Assembly (NCBI RefSeq): GCF_900476375.1
Contig: NZ_UPPP01000116.1
Span: forward strand, 151,851 to 215,850
Length of the DNA: 64,000 nucleotides
Source: Allolucifera butyrica
GTDB lineage: Bacteria; Bacillota; Negativicutes; Sporomusales; UPPP01
Direction of reading: 5' to 3'
This document shows positions 50,366 to 59,598 of this stretch, one piece after another. Each line of letters starts with the position of its first letter. The first letter of the stretch is position 1. A program made the position numbers and the translations under genes. The notes beneath the pieces were generated by a model. The model was not told the origin of the DNA and ran no database searches. It was given only the letters and a program-made list of their open reading frames with translations.

Positions 50366-52525
50366 GTGGAGCAGTTAGAAGGCGTTGTGGAGAATATTAC
50401 ATATCAGAGTGCGGACGGCGGGTTCGTTGTATTTAAACTGCAGCCCGCCGGTGGCAGGGGAACGGTGGCCGTTGTTGGCCATACCGGCGCTCCGCTGGTG
50501 GGAGAACAGTTGGAACTGGCCGGCGAATGGGTGGAACATGCCCGGTTTGGCCGCCAGTTCAAGATGGTATCCTGCAAACGGGTCGCGCCGTCCACCTTGA
50601 AAGGCATTGAACGGTTTTTGGCTTCCGGTGTGATCCGGGGAATCGGGCCTTCCACGGCGGCCCGCCTAGTCAAGCATTTCGGCTTGCAAGCGCTGGAAGT
50701 ACTGGAGCAGGCACCTCATCGTCTGGTCGAAGTGGAGGGAATCGGGACTAAAAAAGCGGCTATGATCCGCGAATCTTATGCGGCCCAGGCGGAAATGCGG
50801 GAAGTTATGCTGTTCTTAGAACTGCATGGCGTGACCGGCGCTTATGCGGCCAAGATTTATGCTAATTATGGTTCCTTTGCGATTGATGTGCTGCAGGAGA
50901 ATCCGTACCGGCTGGCGGAAGAGGTTGCCGGCATCGGGTTCCGGACGGCCGACCAGATTGCCACTTCCCTGGGGTTGGACCGGAATCATCCGGGACGGCT
51001 GGCCGCGGGAATTCAGTATGCCTTGCTGCAGACGGCGCAAGCCGGCCATTCTTGTGTTCCGGAAGACATGCTGGTGGCAGAGACGGCCAAACTTTTGTCC
51101 GTGGACCGGGCGGAAGTGGCCGAACAGCTTACGCTGATGCTGAAACAGGGCCAGTTATTTGTAGAAGACCTGCATGGCATGACATTAATCTATCCCCGTT
51201 ATTTGTACTACGCGGAAAAACGGGTGGCGGAGAGGCTGATTGCGTTACGCGACCATGCCAGGCAGGTTGGCGGCGGTGATTTTGACGGAATTGTGGCTCG
51301 TTGGGAAGAGCAGTCCGGCGTCCGGCTGGCCGAGGCCCAGCGTCAGGCCGTGGAATGGTCGCTGGCGCACGGGGTATTGGTTTTGACCGGCGGTCCCGGC
51401 ACGGGAAAAACGGTGACAGTGAAGGGGATTTTAGAGGTACTGGAAGGGCAGGGATTTAAAATTCTGCTGGGGGCGCCTACAGGCAGGGCGGCCAAACGGC
51501 TGAGCGAAGCTACAGGCCGGGAAGCCGTAACGGTTCACCGGCTGCTGGAATCGACCGGCGGCGTGGAGGGAGTCCCGGTCTTTCTGCGGGATGAAGAGAA
51601 TCCCCTGGATGCGGATGTGGTCATTGTGGACGAGGTGTCCATGATGGATGTTTCACTCATGGCTTATTTTTTGCAGGCCGTGCTCGACGGCTGCCGGGTA
51701 GTGCTGGTGGGTGACGTGGATCAACTGCCGGCGGTCGGTCCGGGTTCGGTCCTGAAGGATATTATCCGGTCGGAGACGGTGCCCGTGGTGCGTCTGACTG
51801 AAGTGTTCCGGCAGGCCGGGGAAAGTATGATCGTTTTAAATGCCCACCGGATTAACCGGGGCGCAGCGCCGGATTGTCAGTCCAGCCCGGATTTTCAGTT
51901 CCGGGAGATTGCCGGCAGTGAACAGGCGTCGCAGGCGATTGTTGCGTTATGCCGGGACGAACTTACCAGGCAAGGGTTTGACTGTTTCCGGGATATACAG
52001 GTACTTTCTCCCATGCACCGTCTGGAATGCGGGGTGGAGAATCTGAATAAATTGCTGCAGGCGGCGCTAAACCCGGCGGAAGAAGAAAAACCGGCGATTT
52101 TAGGCGTGAATCAGGTCCTCAGGGAAGGGGACAAGGTGATGCAGGTCCGTAACAATTATAATAAGGGTGTTTTCAACGGTGATATCGGTTTTATCGCCGG
52201 TGTGGATGACGGCCAGGTAACGGTCCGGTTTCCGGATAATGAAGTGAGTTACGAGCGGAAGGAACTGGATGAACTGCATTTGGCCTATGCCATGAGTGTC
52301 CATAAAAGCCAGGGCAGCGAATATCCCGTGGTGGTAATGCCGCTGGTGCCGGGGCATCACATTATGCTGCAGCGCAATTTGTTATATACGGCGGTGACCC
52401 GGGCCAAGGTCATGGTTGTTCTTTTGGGAACCAGGGCTGCTTTAAATACGGCCCTGTCCAATGACCGGACCCGGCGCCGTTATTCACTGCTTGCCGAGCG
52501 GCTGCGGGGCGAAGGGCTATGCTGA
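50366..52525 (+). CDS. recD2: RecD2-type ATP-dependent DNA helicase
   Basis: About 719 residues. An N-terminal OB-like domain (LEGVVENITYQSADGGFVVFKL) and a helix-hairpin-helix region (GVIRGIGPSTAARLVKHFG) come first. Superfamily 1 helicase motifs follow: LTGGPGTGKTVTVKGIL (I), VIVDEVSMMDVSLM (II), LVGDVDQLPAVGPGSVLKD (III), and a C-terminal AYAMSVHKSQGSEYPVVVMPL. It unwinds DNA 5' to 3' in repair. GTG 50366 has GGGAG at eight bases; the ATG at 50360 is the alternative. Confidence 0.9.
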   Translation: MEQLEGVVENITYQSADGGFVVFKLQPAGGRGTVAVVGHTGAPLVGEQLELAGEWVEHARFGRQFKMVSCKRVAPSTLKGIERFLASGVIRGIGPSTAARLVKHFGLQALEVLEQAPHRLVEVEGIGTKKAAMIRESYAAQAEMREVMLFLELHGVTGAYAAKIYANYGSFAIDVLQENPYRLAEEVAGIGFRTADQIATSLGLDRNHPGRLAAGIQYALLQTAQAGHSCVPEDMLVAETAKLLSVDRAEVAEQLTLMLKQGQLFVEDLHGMTLIYPRYLYYAEKRVAERLIALRDHARQVGGGDFDGIVARWEEQSGVRLAEAQRQAVEWSLAHGVLVLTGGPGTGKTVTVKGILEVLEGQGFKILLGAPTGRAAKRLSEATGREAVTVHRLLESTGGVEGVPVFLRDEENPLDADVVIVDEVSMMDVSLMAYFLQAVLDGCRVVLVGDVDQLPAVGPGSVLKDIIRSETVPVVRLTEVFRQAGESMIVLNAHRINRGAAPDCQSSPDFQFREIAGSEQASQAIVALCRDELTRQGFDCFRDIQVLSPMHRLECGVENLNKLLQAALNPAEEEKPAILGVNQVLREGDKVMQVRNNYNKGVFNGDIGFIAGVDDGQVTVRFPDNEVSYERKELDELHLAYAMSVHKSQGSEYPVVVMPLVPGHHIMLQRNLLYTAVTRAKVMVVLLGTRAALNTALSNDRTRRRYSLLAERLRGEGLC

Positions 52526-53184
52526 GAGACTGGCGGCAGGCCCTGCTGGATTTGCTGTTTCCTCCCAAATGTCCCGTTTGTAAGAAAAGGGTAGCCACAC
52601 ATGGAACCTGGTGCCCGGTGTGCAAAAGGCAGGTGCTCGTACCGCGGGAAGTGAGCGTCGCCGGCCACCATATGGCTTTTCTGGAGCGCTGCATGGCTGT
52701 GTGCGAATACACCGGTGGATTAAAGCGGCTGATTCATGATTTGAAATTCCGGCGCAAGGCGGCGGCAGCGGCTTACCTGGTTGCGCTGCTGGAAGAAGGG
52801 TTCCGTCAGGAATGGCTGGTTGGCGTTGATGCCGTTGTGCCGGTGCCGCTTCATAGCGCCCGGCTGGCGGAACGGGGTTATAACCAGACGGAGTTGATTT
52901 TCCGGCCGTGGGCCAAGCGGCATAACCTGGTCTGGCTGGGAGATGCCCTGGTCCGTAGTCGGGAGACCGTTCCTCAGTGGGAGTTGCCGCTCAAAGAGCG
53001 TAAAAAGAATTTGCAGGGCGCTTTTGCGGTAATCCGGCCCGGGTTAGTCGCCGGACGGCATATTTTGCTGGTTGACGATATTATTACCGGCGGCGTTACG
53101 ATGAACGAATGCGCCCGGGTGCTTAAAAAAGCGGGTGCCGCCCGGGTGAGCGGCCTTGCTCTGGCCAGCGGCGCACGGCAGTAA
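52519..53184 (+). CDS. comF: ComF-family phosphoribosyltransferase-like protein
   Basis: A 221-residue protein. An N-terminal zinc finger (FPPKCPVCKKRVATHGTWCPVCK) is followed by a phosphoribosyltransferase fold with VVPVPLHSARLAERGYNQTELI and the PRPP loop ILLVDDIITGGVTMNECARVL. In naturally competent bacteria ComF is needed for DNA uptake. The ATG overlaps the recD2 end by seven bases, an arrangement common in Firmicutes. Confidence 0.9.
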   Translation: MLRDWRQALLDLLFPPKCPVCKKRVATHGTWCPVCKRQVLVPREVSVAGHHMAFLERCMAVCEYTGGLKRLIHDLKFRRKAAAAAYLVALLEEGFRQEWLVGVDAVVPVPLHSARLAERGYNQTELIFRPWAKRHNLVWLGDALVRSRETVPQWELPLKERKKNLQGAFAVIRPGLVAGRHILLVDDIITGGVTMNECARVLKKAGAARVSGLALASGARQ

Positions 53185-53236
53185 AGAGGGCGCGGGGCTT
53201 CCGAATAACGGGGAATGAAAGTAGAATAATAAAAAA

Positions 53237-53252
53237 CGCGCCTTTTGGCGCG
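53237..53252 (-). terminator. Small GC-rich hairpin after comF
   Basis: CGCGCC pairs with GGCGCG across TTTT. The adjacent A run makes it a terminator for minus-strand transcription; for comF it may only stabilise the mRNA end. Confidence 0.5.
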
Positions 53253-53305
53253 GTAAGATTAGCGTAAGAGTTTATAATTTTATGAGTCAGTAGGCGGATT
53301 TCCCC

Positions 53306-53356
53306 TCGCGCCCTGAGCCTGGAGCCCTGCGCCGAAAAACCGCATTAGCGGTTTTT
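53306..53356. repeat. GC-rich repeat arm with hairpin, copy B3
   Basis: A stretch with GCGCCCTGAGCC...GCCCTGCGCC joins a hairpin AAAAACCGC-ATTA-GCGGTTTTT (53335-53356) that touches the stop codon of the HD-GYP gene. Arm and hairpin are arranged as at 48616-48750, but the hairpin bases differ and stay paired. Confidence 0.6.
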
Positions 53357-53959
53357 CTAACCCAGTGATTCAATAAACGCCCGGACTACTTCCGGATCGA
53401 AGGCGGTGCCGGAGTGGTTAAGCAGTTCGCGGACCGTTTCTTCTTTGGTTTTGACCCAATGTTGCGTGCAGGGATTGATAAACCGGTCATAATAATTGGC
53501 AACGGCGATAATTCGAGCGCCCAGAGGGATGTTCACACCTTTTAAGCGTTTCGGGTAGCCCTTGCCGTCAAACCGTTCATGATGATAACGGATATATGGA
53601 ATCAGTTCCTGGCAGGAAGGAATGTTTTCCAGCATGGCACTGCCTGCGTTGCAATGGTTTTTGAACACGCTCATTTCGCGCGTGGACAAATAAGGCATCT
53701 TAGCCAGGACGGCATTGGGGACGGTCAGATGGCCAATGTCGTGAAGCATGGACGCAGCCCGGATGCGCTCAATTTCATCGCGTGGCAGACGCATTTTTGC
53801 GGCTGTGCTGACGGCATAATTTGCCACCTGATGGCTGTGAAGATAGATTTTTTCATTCTTTAACTCCAAGAGCTGCATCAGACTGCCGATGATGTGAGTC
53901 AGGCTGTCCGCATCACTTGTGTAAAGGTCAGGAGCTTGCATTAGTGTCAGCATATACAC
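53357..53959 (-). CDS. HD-GYP domain protein (probable cyclic-di-GMP phosphodiesterase)
   Basis: A 200-residue protein made almost only of an HD-GYP domain. HSHQVANYAVSTAAKM supplies the first metal histidine, SMLHDIGHLTVPNAVL the HD pair, and IRYHHERFDGKGYPKRL the GYP motif. IIAVANYYDRFI and a C-terminal FDPEVVRAFIE complete it. The family breaks down cyclic-di-GMP. There is no sensor domain beyond about 40 N-terminal residues. GTG 53959 has AAAGG upstream. Next to the flagellar genes, a role in motility or biofilm switching is plausible. Confidence 0.82.
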   Translation of the reverse strand: MYMLTLMQAPDLYTSDADSLTHIIGSLMQLLELKNEKIYLHSHQVANYAVSTAAKMRLPRDEIERIRAASMLHDIGHLTVPNAVLAKMPYLSTREMSVFKNHCNAGSAMLENIPSCQELIPYIRYHHERFDGKGYPKRLKGVNIPLGARIIAVANYYDRFINPCTQHWVKTKEETVRELLNHSGTAFDPEVVRAFIESLG

Positions 53960-54130
53960 AATTAACTGCCTTTCCTAAAAAATCAAGTATATTCTACTTT
54001 TAGCCATAAATCGTTATAATCCTGCCGGATAAAGAGAAAAAAATACATATTTCCGGGAAATGAGACGAAAGACCTAGGATTTTTTGTCGATTTTAATATA
54101 AAATAGAAGTAGTAAAGGAGGCAGTTTAGT

Positions 54131-54535
54131 ATGGGATTAAAAAATTGTCCGCAGTGCGGCAAACTATTCCTTGATAACCCGGTTGGTCTTTGTCCGGAGT
54201 GTGTCGCCCAGGAAGAGCGCGATGAGGCCAGGGTAGGGGAGTATTTGCGGGAGGTAAAAACCAAGGCATCCATTGATGAAATTCACGAAGCCACGGGGGT
54301 CAAGCATAAGGTCATATTGCGCATGATCCGGAGCGGCCGGGTAGTAAGCGATTTTGCGATAGAATATCCTTGCGAAAGCTGCGGCGCTCCGATTTCCGAG
54401 GGACGGGTATGCCAAAACTGCAGTAAGAATATTTTAGATCAGTTAAAAACGGAAGATTGGAAAAAAACAGATAATGAGCCGGTGAAAAAATATACCGGTA
54501 GCGTTTATACCAAGAACTTGTTCCGGAAGAATTAA
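54131..54535 (+). CDS. yvyF: Flagellar operon protein YvyF-like
   Basis: A 134-residue protein. An N-terminal zinc finger (LKNCPQCGKLFLDNPVGLCPECVAQEE), a helix-turn-helix-like part (KASIDEIHEATGVKHKVILRMIRSGRV) and a second finger (YPCESCGAPISEGRVCQNCSKNI) match the YvyF/TIGR03826 family found at the head of late flagellar operons. Its function is poorly known; a regulatory role is likely. It has AAAGGAGG, then a terminator before flgM. Confidence 0.87.
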   Translation: MGLKNCPQCGKLFLDNPVGLCPECVAQEERDEARVGEYLREVKTKASIDEIHEATGVKHKVILRMIRSGRVVSDFAIEYPCESCGAPISEGRVCQNCSKNILDQLKTEDWKKTDNEPVKKYTGSVYTKNLFRKN

Positions 54536-54613
54536 CTTATTCGTTCTAGGTGTAGGAAGCGAAAATCTAAGGATAAACAGCGATAACGGACGATAATCGA
54601 CTTTAGTTGTCTC

Positions 54614-54643
54614 AGACGGGGATTAATGTCCCCGTCTTTTTTG
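54614..54643 (+). terminator. Rho-independent terminator after yvyF
   Basis: AGACGGGGA pairs with TCCCCGTCT across six bases, followed by TTTTTT. Transcription of flgM must therefore restart or read through. Confidence 0.85.
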
Positions 54644-54687
54644 GCGATAATAATGATAAGAATTTGTAAGTATGCGAGGTGCGGGAT

Positions 54688-54987
54688 ATGATTATCTCGG
54701 GTAGCCAGATCCAAAACATTATGAAAATATATAATGAGCAGAATAAGGTGGCAAAAAGTGCTTCCGGGAAATCCGTTGCGGCGACCCCGAAAGATGAAGT
54801 GATTTTATCGAGTAAGGCCCAGGAATTCGGTCCTATGCTGGAAAAGCTGAAGAATATGCCGGAAGTACGGCAGGATAAAGTGCAGGAAATTTCGCAGAGT
54901 TTGCAAAGCGGGAGTTATCAAGTGGATTCCGGAGCCGTTGCCAATAAAATGATTGGGCGGCTCATGGCCGACCAGTTGCCTGATTAG
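54688..54987 (+). CDS. flgM: Anti-sigma-28 factor FlgM
   Basis: A 99-residue protein. The N terminus MIISGSQIQNIMKIYNEQ is followed by a basic stretch. The C-terminal sigma-binding region DEVILSSKAQEFGPMLEKLKNMPEVRQDKVQEISQSLQSGSYQVDSGAVANKMIGRLM is the FlgM hallmark. It holds sigma-28 inactive until export through the finished hook. ATG 54688 follows GAGGTG at six bases. Confidence 0.92.
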   Translation: MIISGSQIQNIMKIYNEQNKVAKSASGKSVAATPKDEVILSSKAQEFGPMLEKLKNMPEVRQDKVQEISQSLQSGSYQVDSGAVANKMIGRLMADQLPD

Positions 54988-54999
54988 GAGGTAGCCTTT

Positions 55000-55524
55000 T
55001 TGCAAAATCAAGCGAAGGATGTCTTGTGGGAGAATCTGCTAGCGGCCTTAACCGCTATGCTGGACATATGCCGAACCCTATTAACGGTTAGCGAGGACAA
55101 GCAAAAAACATTAGTTGACGGAAATGTTGACGAGCTTCTAACCATAACCAGGCAAGAGGAACATTTGTTATGGGAGTTTGAGCAGGCCGGACAAAAACGG
55201 CGGGCGGCAACCAAAGAACTTGACGCCGCTTTTGGTTCGCCAGAACAGAGCTTTTCGCCGGAAAAATTGGCATCCATGGCGGAAACAGAGGAAGCCGGGC
55301 GCTTTTTGGCTATCAATAAAGAGATTGCGGGCATTACGTTAAAGCTGGATAAAATAAATAAGCTGAATCATGAATTGGTTAAGCAGGGGCTTACGTTTGC
55401 CAACTTTACGGTTGGGGTTTTAACCGGCAGCAAAGCGGATTCCACCTATGGACCGCAAAGACAGCAAGCGCCGCCGGCGCAGCCAATCCAGGCCGGACAG
55501 CGTTTATTTGATTGCAAAGTATAA
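55000..55524 (+). CDS. flgN: Flagellar export chaperone FlgN (first copy)
   Basis: A 174-residue, mainly helical protein. LLAALTAMLDICRTLLTVSEDKQKTLVDGNVDELLTITRQEEHLLWEFEQAGQKR is the FlgN N-terminal pattern. A coiled coil and a flexible proline/glutamine-rich end follow. It chaperones the hook-filament proteins FlgK and FlgL encoded downstream. The TTG start follows TAGGAGG. Confidence 0.82.
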   Translation: MQNQAKDVLWENLLAALTAMLDICRTLLTVSEDKQKTLVDGNVDELLTITRQEEHLLWEFEQAGQKRRAATKELDAAFGSPEQSFSPEKLASMAETEEAGRFLAINKEIAGITLKLDKINKLNHELVKQGLTFANFTVGVLTGSKADSTYGPQRQQAPPAQPIQAGQRLFDCKV

Positions 55525-55549
55525 AATTTGGCGAGGTTAAACGAGTAAT

Positions 55550-56050
55550 ATGGAACAAGAACAAATTTATGAGCAAGGTCCGGCGGAGGAAATGCTGACT
55601 GTTTTAGAAAGCATGCTGGGTATTTATCAGCGGATTGCAGCCCTGGAAGAGGAGAAACAGTCGGTTCTGGCGGCGGGAAAGCCAGATTTATTGGCGGCTG
55701 CCGTCCGGGAAGAAGGGCAGCTAAGCGCTCAAATTAAAGAACTGGAGCAAAAACGGCTGTCCATTCAGGACAAACTGGCGGATTACGGCCAAACTCTGGC
55801 GGAACTGACGCGGGATTTGCCTGCGCCAATGAAACAACGGGCGGCAGCGGTCGGCGGCGGCTTGAAAAAAATGCTGGCCCGGATTAGGCTGCTCAGTCGG
55901 ATAAACAGCGAAGTAATTAGCCACGTACAGAATTTTTTTAATTACGAATTGAACGTGGCCATGCAAGTCAAAGCATCGCCCGGTTACCGGCGGGACTGCG
56001 CTTTGAATCACCCTGTTACGGGCCAGGTACTGGTGGATAAAAGAATTTAG
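55550..56050 (+). CDS. FlgN-like chaperone (second copy)
   Basis: A 166-residue helical protein of the same layout as the preceding one: MLTVLESMLGIYQRIAALEEEKQSVLAAGKPDLLAAAVREEGQLSAQIKELEQKRLSIQDKL. The two genes are adjacent and alike in plan but differ in sequence. They may have arisen by duplication and may divide FlgK and FlgL between them. It lies 13 bases before flgK. Confidence 0.7.
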   Translation: MEQEQIYEQGPAEEMLTVLESMLGIYQRIAALEEEKQSVLAAGKPDLLAAAVREEGQLSAQIKELEQKRLSIQDKLADYGQTLAELTRDLPAPMKQRAAAVGGGLKKMLARIRLLSRINSEVISHVQNFFNYELNVAMQVKASPGYRRDCALNHPVTGQVLVDKRI

Positions 56051-56062
56051 GAGGATTGCGCG

Positions 56063-57544
56063 ATGAGTTCAACCTTTCGGGGAATTAATACGGCCTATAC
56101 GGGCCTAATCACCCAGCAGCTTTCGCTGGATACGGTGGGCAACAATATATCCAATGCGAGCACGACCGGTTATTCGCGGCAAGTCGTGAATCTGGTTTCG
56201 ACGAGTCCGGATACGATTTATGCCAATGGAACACAGCAGTACGTTGGGACAGGCGTCACGTCGGCGTCTATTAAGCGCGTGACGGATATGTTGATTAATA
56301 AACAGTATTGGCAGCAAAACAGCGATTTAAATTATTGGGAAAATGGCTCCAATACATTAAGCAGCATCGAAAATGTATTTACCGATACCAGTTCAGTGGG
56401 GCTGAACGATGCGATAAACAATTTTGCTACGGCCCTGACCTCGCTGGCGTCGAATTCCAGCGACTCGTCGACCCGCACCAACGTGCTGGAAACGGCGGCG
56501 GCGCTGGTGACGTATATGAAGTCCGACGCCCAGTCCCTTGTCACCACGGCCAATGACCTAAGCAGCAAAATCAGCACCGAGGTCAACAGCATCAATAGTA
56601 TCGCTACGCAGATCGCCGATCTCAATCAGCAGATTCTGGTGCAGGAAACGCAGGGACAAACGGCCAATTCCCTGCGTGACCAGCGGGACAATCTGGTTGA
56701 CCAGCTTTCGGCGCTGGCGAATACCCAGGTGACGGAACAGGACGACGGGACCTATACGGTTACCATGTCCGGCGTGACTTTAGTTCAGGGCAATCACGCC
56801 GATCAATTGCAGACAGTGGATGACGGCGAGAATTCTCTGTACGGTTATGACACCAATCATGTGACAGTAGCCAGCACCGGCGCGACAGTCACGTTTTCCG
56901 GCGGGACGATGCAGAGCCTTTTTGATTCCCGCGATACCACGGTAACAAGCTATCTTAAAAATATTGACAATATGGCTCAGTTTTTAATGCAGAATTTTAA
57001 TACGCAGCAAAAGGCGGGCTATGATAATAATGGTACGGCGGGGGAAAACTTTTTCGGCACAACCGGTGTTGATTATACAAATTCAGCGAATGACCCAACC
57101 GCCCAAACCCCGCCTAAAAGCTGGCTGAGTGTACTGGCAGTCAATTCGGATTTCTATGCGACGAATGGTTATAATCTGATTGCGGCGCGCGGCACCAGCA
57201 CAGGCGGCACTGCCGACGGCACCAATGCTACAAAGCTGGGCAATCTTCTGACCGACAGCACCACTTCCTCGACGGCGTTGGGTACGAACAGTCTGAGCAG
57301 TTATTATAATACCGTGGTGAATGCCCTGGGCGTGCAGTCCCAGGATGCGCAGGCTATGAACAGCAGCAAACAGACGCTGTTTAATGCCATTTCCAATCAG
57401 CGGCAGTCGGTTTCCGGCGTGAGCATAGACGAAGAAATGACGAATATGATCAAGTTTCAGCAGGCTTATGCGGCAAGCGCCAAAGTGATGTCCACGCTGG
57501 ACAGTATGCTGAGCACTTTGATCAATGGCACTAAGGCATCATAA
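56063..57544 (+). CDS. flgK: Flagellar hook-associated protein 1, FlgK
   Basis: A 493-residue protein. FRGINTAYTGLITQQLSLDTVGNNISNASTTGYSRQVVNLVSTSP is the conserved N terminus, with a coiled-coil part near 150-215. The C-terminal VSGVSIDEEMTNMIKFQQAYAASAKVMSTLDSMLSTLI is the matching axial-protein end. It is exported and joins hook to filament. Confidence 0.95.
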   Translation: MSSTFRGINTAYTGLITQQLSLDTVGNNISNASTTGYSRQVVNLVSTSPDTIYANGTQQYVGTGVTSASIKRVTDMLINKQYWQQNSDLNYWENGSNTLSSIENVFTDTSSVGLNDAINNFATALTSLASNSSDSSTRTNVLETAAALVTYMKSDAQSLVTTANDLSSKISTEVNSINSIATQIADLNQQILVQETQGQTANSLRDQRDNLVDQLSALANTQVTEQDDGTYTVTMSGVTLVQGNHADQLQTVDDGENSLYGYDTNHVTVASTGATVTFSGGTMQSLFDSRDTTVTSYLKNIDNMAQFLMQNFNTQQKAGYDNNGTAGENFFGTTGVDYTNSANDPTAQTPPKSWLSVLAVNSDFYATNGYNLIAARGTSTGGTADGTNATKLGNLLTDSTTSSTALGTNSLSSYYNTVVNALGVQSQDAQAMNSSKQTLFNAISNQRQSVSGVSIDEEMTNMIKFQQAYAASAKVMSTLDSMLSTLINGTKAS

Positions 57545-57561
57545 AAGGAGTGTGAGCGGCT

Positions 57562-58560
57562 ATGACAATGCGGATAACAAACGGTATGATCTCTTCCAAT
57601 TTTATGAATAATTATACTAACGCCTTAAATAAGGTTACTACGCTGCAGAACCAATTGTCGAGCGGCATTGCAGTCAGCAAGCCGTCCGACGATCCGGTCA
57701 AGATGACCCGGACCCTGGAGTGTTTCAGCAGTATCAGTCAAAATGACGAGTATCAGCAAAATGCCAACGACGCCGTTTCCTGGATGACAACGAGCACCCA
57801 GGCGGCGCAAAATATCGCTACCGCCCTGACGACAATCAAGGGCTTGGTGAGCAAGGCCACCAGTGTGGCGACGGACAGTACCTCGTTAAATTCGATTGCG
57901 GATCAGATTAATAGTGCTATTGATGAAATTGTGCAGCTGGGCAATACCCAAACGGGGGGACGTTATGTATTCAGCGGACAGAACGATCAGACGCAGCCGC
58001 TTACGCGGAATTCAACCACGGGGGTTGTAACCTATAGCGGTACTTACGACGGGGAAAGCGGCAATGCAACCGCCGGAACGATTACTATGCAGATCAGTCC
58101 GGGAACTGTGGACCCGGTGCGGGATAAGATCAATATTGACGGCCAGGAGTTATTCGGCAAATTGGGCGCGATGGATTCCAATATTACCACGTTTACGGGG
58201 ACGCTGACATCGAGCCAACCCCAATTATTTGCCGATTTAAATCAGATTGTAGCGGATGTTAAAAGCGGTAATACAACGGCCATGTCTAATGATATCGGCG
58301 CCCTCAGCAATGATTCTGATACGGTTAATCAGGCGCAAACATCGCAAGGCGCCAAACAAACTACTTATCAAACCATGCTTACGCTGCTGACAAGCCAAAA
58401 TACAACACTCCAGTCTAATCTGAAGGATAACCGGGATTTGGATGTAGCCCAGGCCAGCATATCCTTTGCTGAAGCGACCAGTGTCTACAATGCCGCTTTG
58501 TCCGTCGGCGCCCAGGTTTTGCCCAAGACTTTGGTTGATTATATATCAACCACCGGTTGA
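57562..58560 (+). CDS. flgL: Flagellar hook-associated protein 3, FlgL
   Basis: A 332-residue axial protein. RITNGMISSNFMNNYTNALNKVTTLQNQLSSGIAVSKPSDDPVKMTRTL is the FlgL N terminus and NLKDNRDLDVAQASISFAEATSVYNAALSVGAQVLPKTLVDYI the C terminus. A short variable domain lies between. It sits between FlgK and flagellin in the filament junction. AAAGGAG precedes the ATG. Confidence 0.95.
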   Translation: MTMRITNGMISSNFMNNYTNALNKVTTLQNQLSSGIAVSKPSDDPVKMTRTLECFSSISQNDEYQQNANDAVSWMTTSTQAAQNIATALTTIKGLVSKATSVATDSTSLNSIADQINSAIDEIVQLGNTQTGGRYVFSGQNDQTQPLTRNSTTGVVTYSGTYDGESGNATAGTITMQISPGTVDPVRDKINIDGQELFGKLGAMDSNITTFTGTLTSSQPQLFADLNQIVADVKSGNTTAMSNDIGALSNDSDTVNQAQTSQGAKQTTYQTMLTLLTSQNTTLQSNLKDNRDLDVAQASISFAEATSVYNAALSVGAQVLPKTLVDYISTTG

Positions 58561-58588
58561 TGACTTGACAAAGTAATTTCACTGAGAT

Positions 58589-59146
58589 ATGACAATGAAA
58601 ATTAATTCGATACAACTGACGATTGACCAAAAGCCTGGACAAATCGGCATTCACACAACGCCGGGAAATCTAAATTTGCATACGGCGCAGCCGGATCTGA
58701 GACTGCATACACAGGCAGCAGAGCTCCAGTTGCATACGGTGCCGGCGGAAGTGATGATTGACATGCAGCCGTCTTTTAATTCCATGGGACTGCAGGATCT
58801 GACTTCTTTCGGACAATCGAATGCGCAGGACGCCCAGCAGGCGATTTCCCGGGCGGTTTCCGTCGCCGTCGAACAGGGAAAAAAATATGCTGTGCCCCAT
58901 GGAGAGCGGGTTGGCAAAATTGTTGCCGATGCCGTGCAGGAACGCAGGCCGGACAAACAACTGGTGATCAGCAACGTGCCGTCGGTGCCGCCGGCTATTT
59001 CAGTGCAGCTTGGCAGGGTGGAAGGACGGTATATTGACGGCCGGGTAGCAACGAATTTTAAGCAGGGGGAAGTACGGGGGAATTTTACTTGGGGGAAAGT
59101 CGATGTCTATATGGAACAGGAGCCTTATGTCGATATAAAAGCATGA
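58589..59146 (+). CDS. DUF6470 family protein (YviE-like)
   Basis: A 185-residue protein. The N-terminal third repeats a short strand pattern of the form LxLHTxxxxLxL (GQIGIHTTPGNLNLHTAQPDLRLHTQAAELQLHT). The rest, with QDAQQAISRAVSVAVEQGKKYA and a C-terminal VRGNFTWGKVDVYMEQEPYVDIKA, follows the DUF6470/YviE family found between flgL and fliW in Bacillus. Function unknown. ATG 58589 has only a weak ribosome site; 58595 is possible. Confidence 0.82.
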   Translation: MTMKINSIQLTIDQKPGQIGIHTTPGNLNLHTAQPDLRLHTQAAELQLHTVPAEVMIDMQPSFNSMGLQDLTSFGQSNAQDAQQAISRAVSVAVEQGKKYAVPHGERVGKIVADAVQERRPDKQLVISNVPSVPPAISVQLGRVEGRYIDGRVATNFKQGEVRGNFTWGKVDVYMEQEPYVDIKA

Positions 59147-59165
59147 TGCGGGGGGCATATTATTT

Positions 59166-59594
59166 ATGAAAGAAACGGTTATAGCCGGGGAAAATACGGG
59201 TAGGCAATCGGAAATTATCACATTTCCTTACGGACTGATCGGACTGGAAGCGTACCGCCAATTCATTATCCGGGCCGCCAGTGAGGAAAGCGCTTTTTGG
59301 CGGCTGCAGAGCGTAGAAGATGAAAACTTTGGATTGGTGATTACCAATCCATTTTGGTTTATGCCTGACTATGAATTTGAGCTGCCTGATCAGTACGCAG
59401 CACAAATGACTGATACCGAGAATATGCATGTGTATGTTACCGTGGCGGTGGCTTCCGATTTAAAAGACTGTACGGTAAATTTATTGGGGCCGATCGTCAT
59501 TAGCGCCGACTTGCGTACTGGTTTTCAAGTGATTGCAGCCGACCGGGGCTATAAGGCGAAGCATAAACTAACGGAATTACTGGCGGGAGGCTAA
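59166..59594 (+). CDS. fliW: Flagellar assembly factor FliW
   Basis: A 142-residue protein: ITFPYGLIGLEAYRQFIIRAA, FWRLQSVEDENFGLVITNPFWFMPDYEFELPD and VVTVAVA-type later strands including NLLGPIVISADLRTGFQVI are the FliW pattern. It binds flagellin and, when free, binds CsrA to relieve repression of flagellin translation. It is immediately upstream of csrA and the flagellin gene, which completes the loop. Confidence 0.94.
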   Translation: MKETVIAGENTGRQSEIITFPYGLIGLEAYRQFIIRAASEESAFWRLQSVEDENFGLVITNPFWFMPDYEFELPDQYAAQMTDTENMHVYVTVAVASDLKDCTVNLLGPIVISADLRTGFQVIAADRGYKAKHKLTELLAGG

Positions 59595-59598
59595 GACT

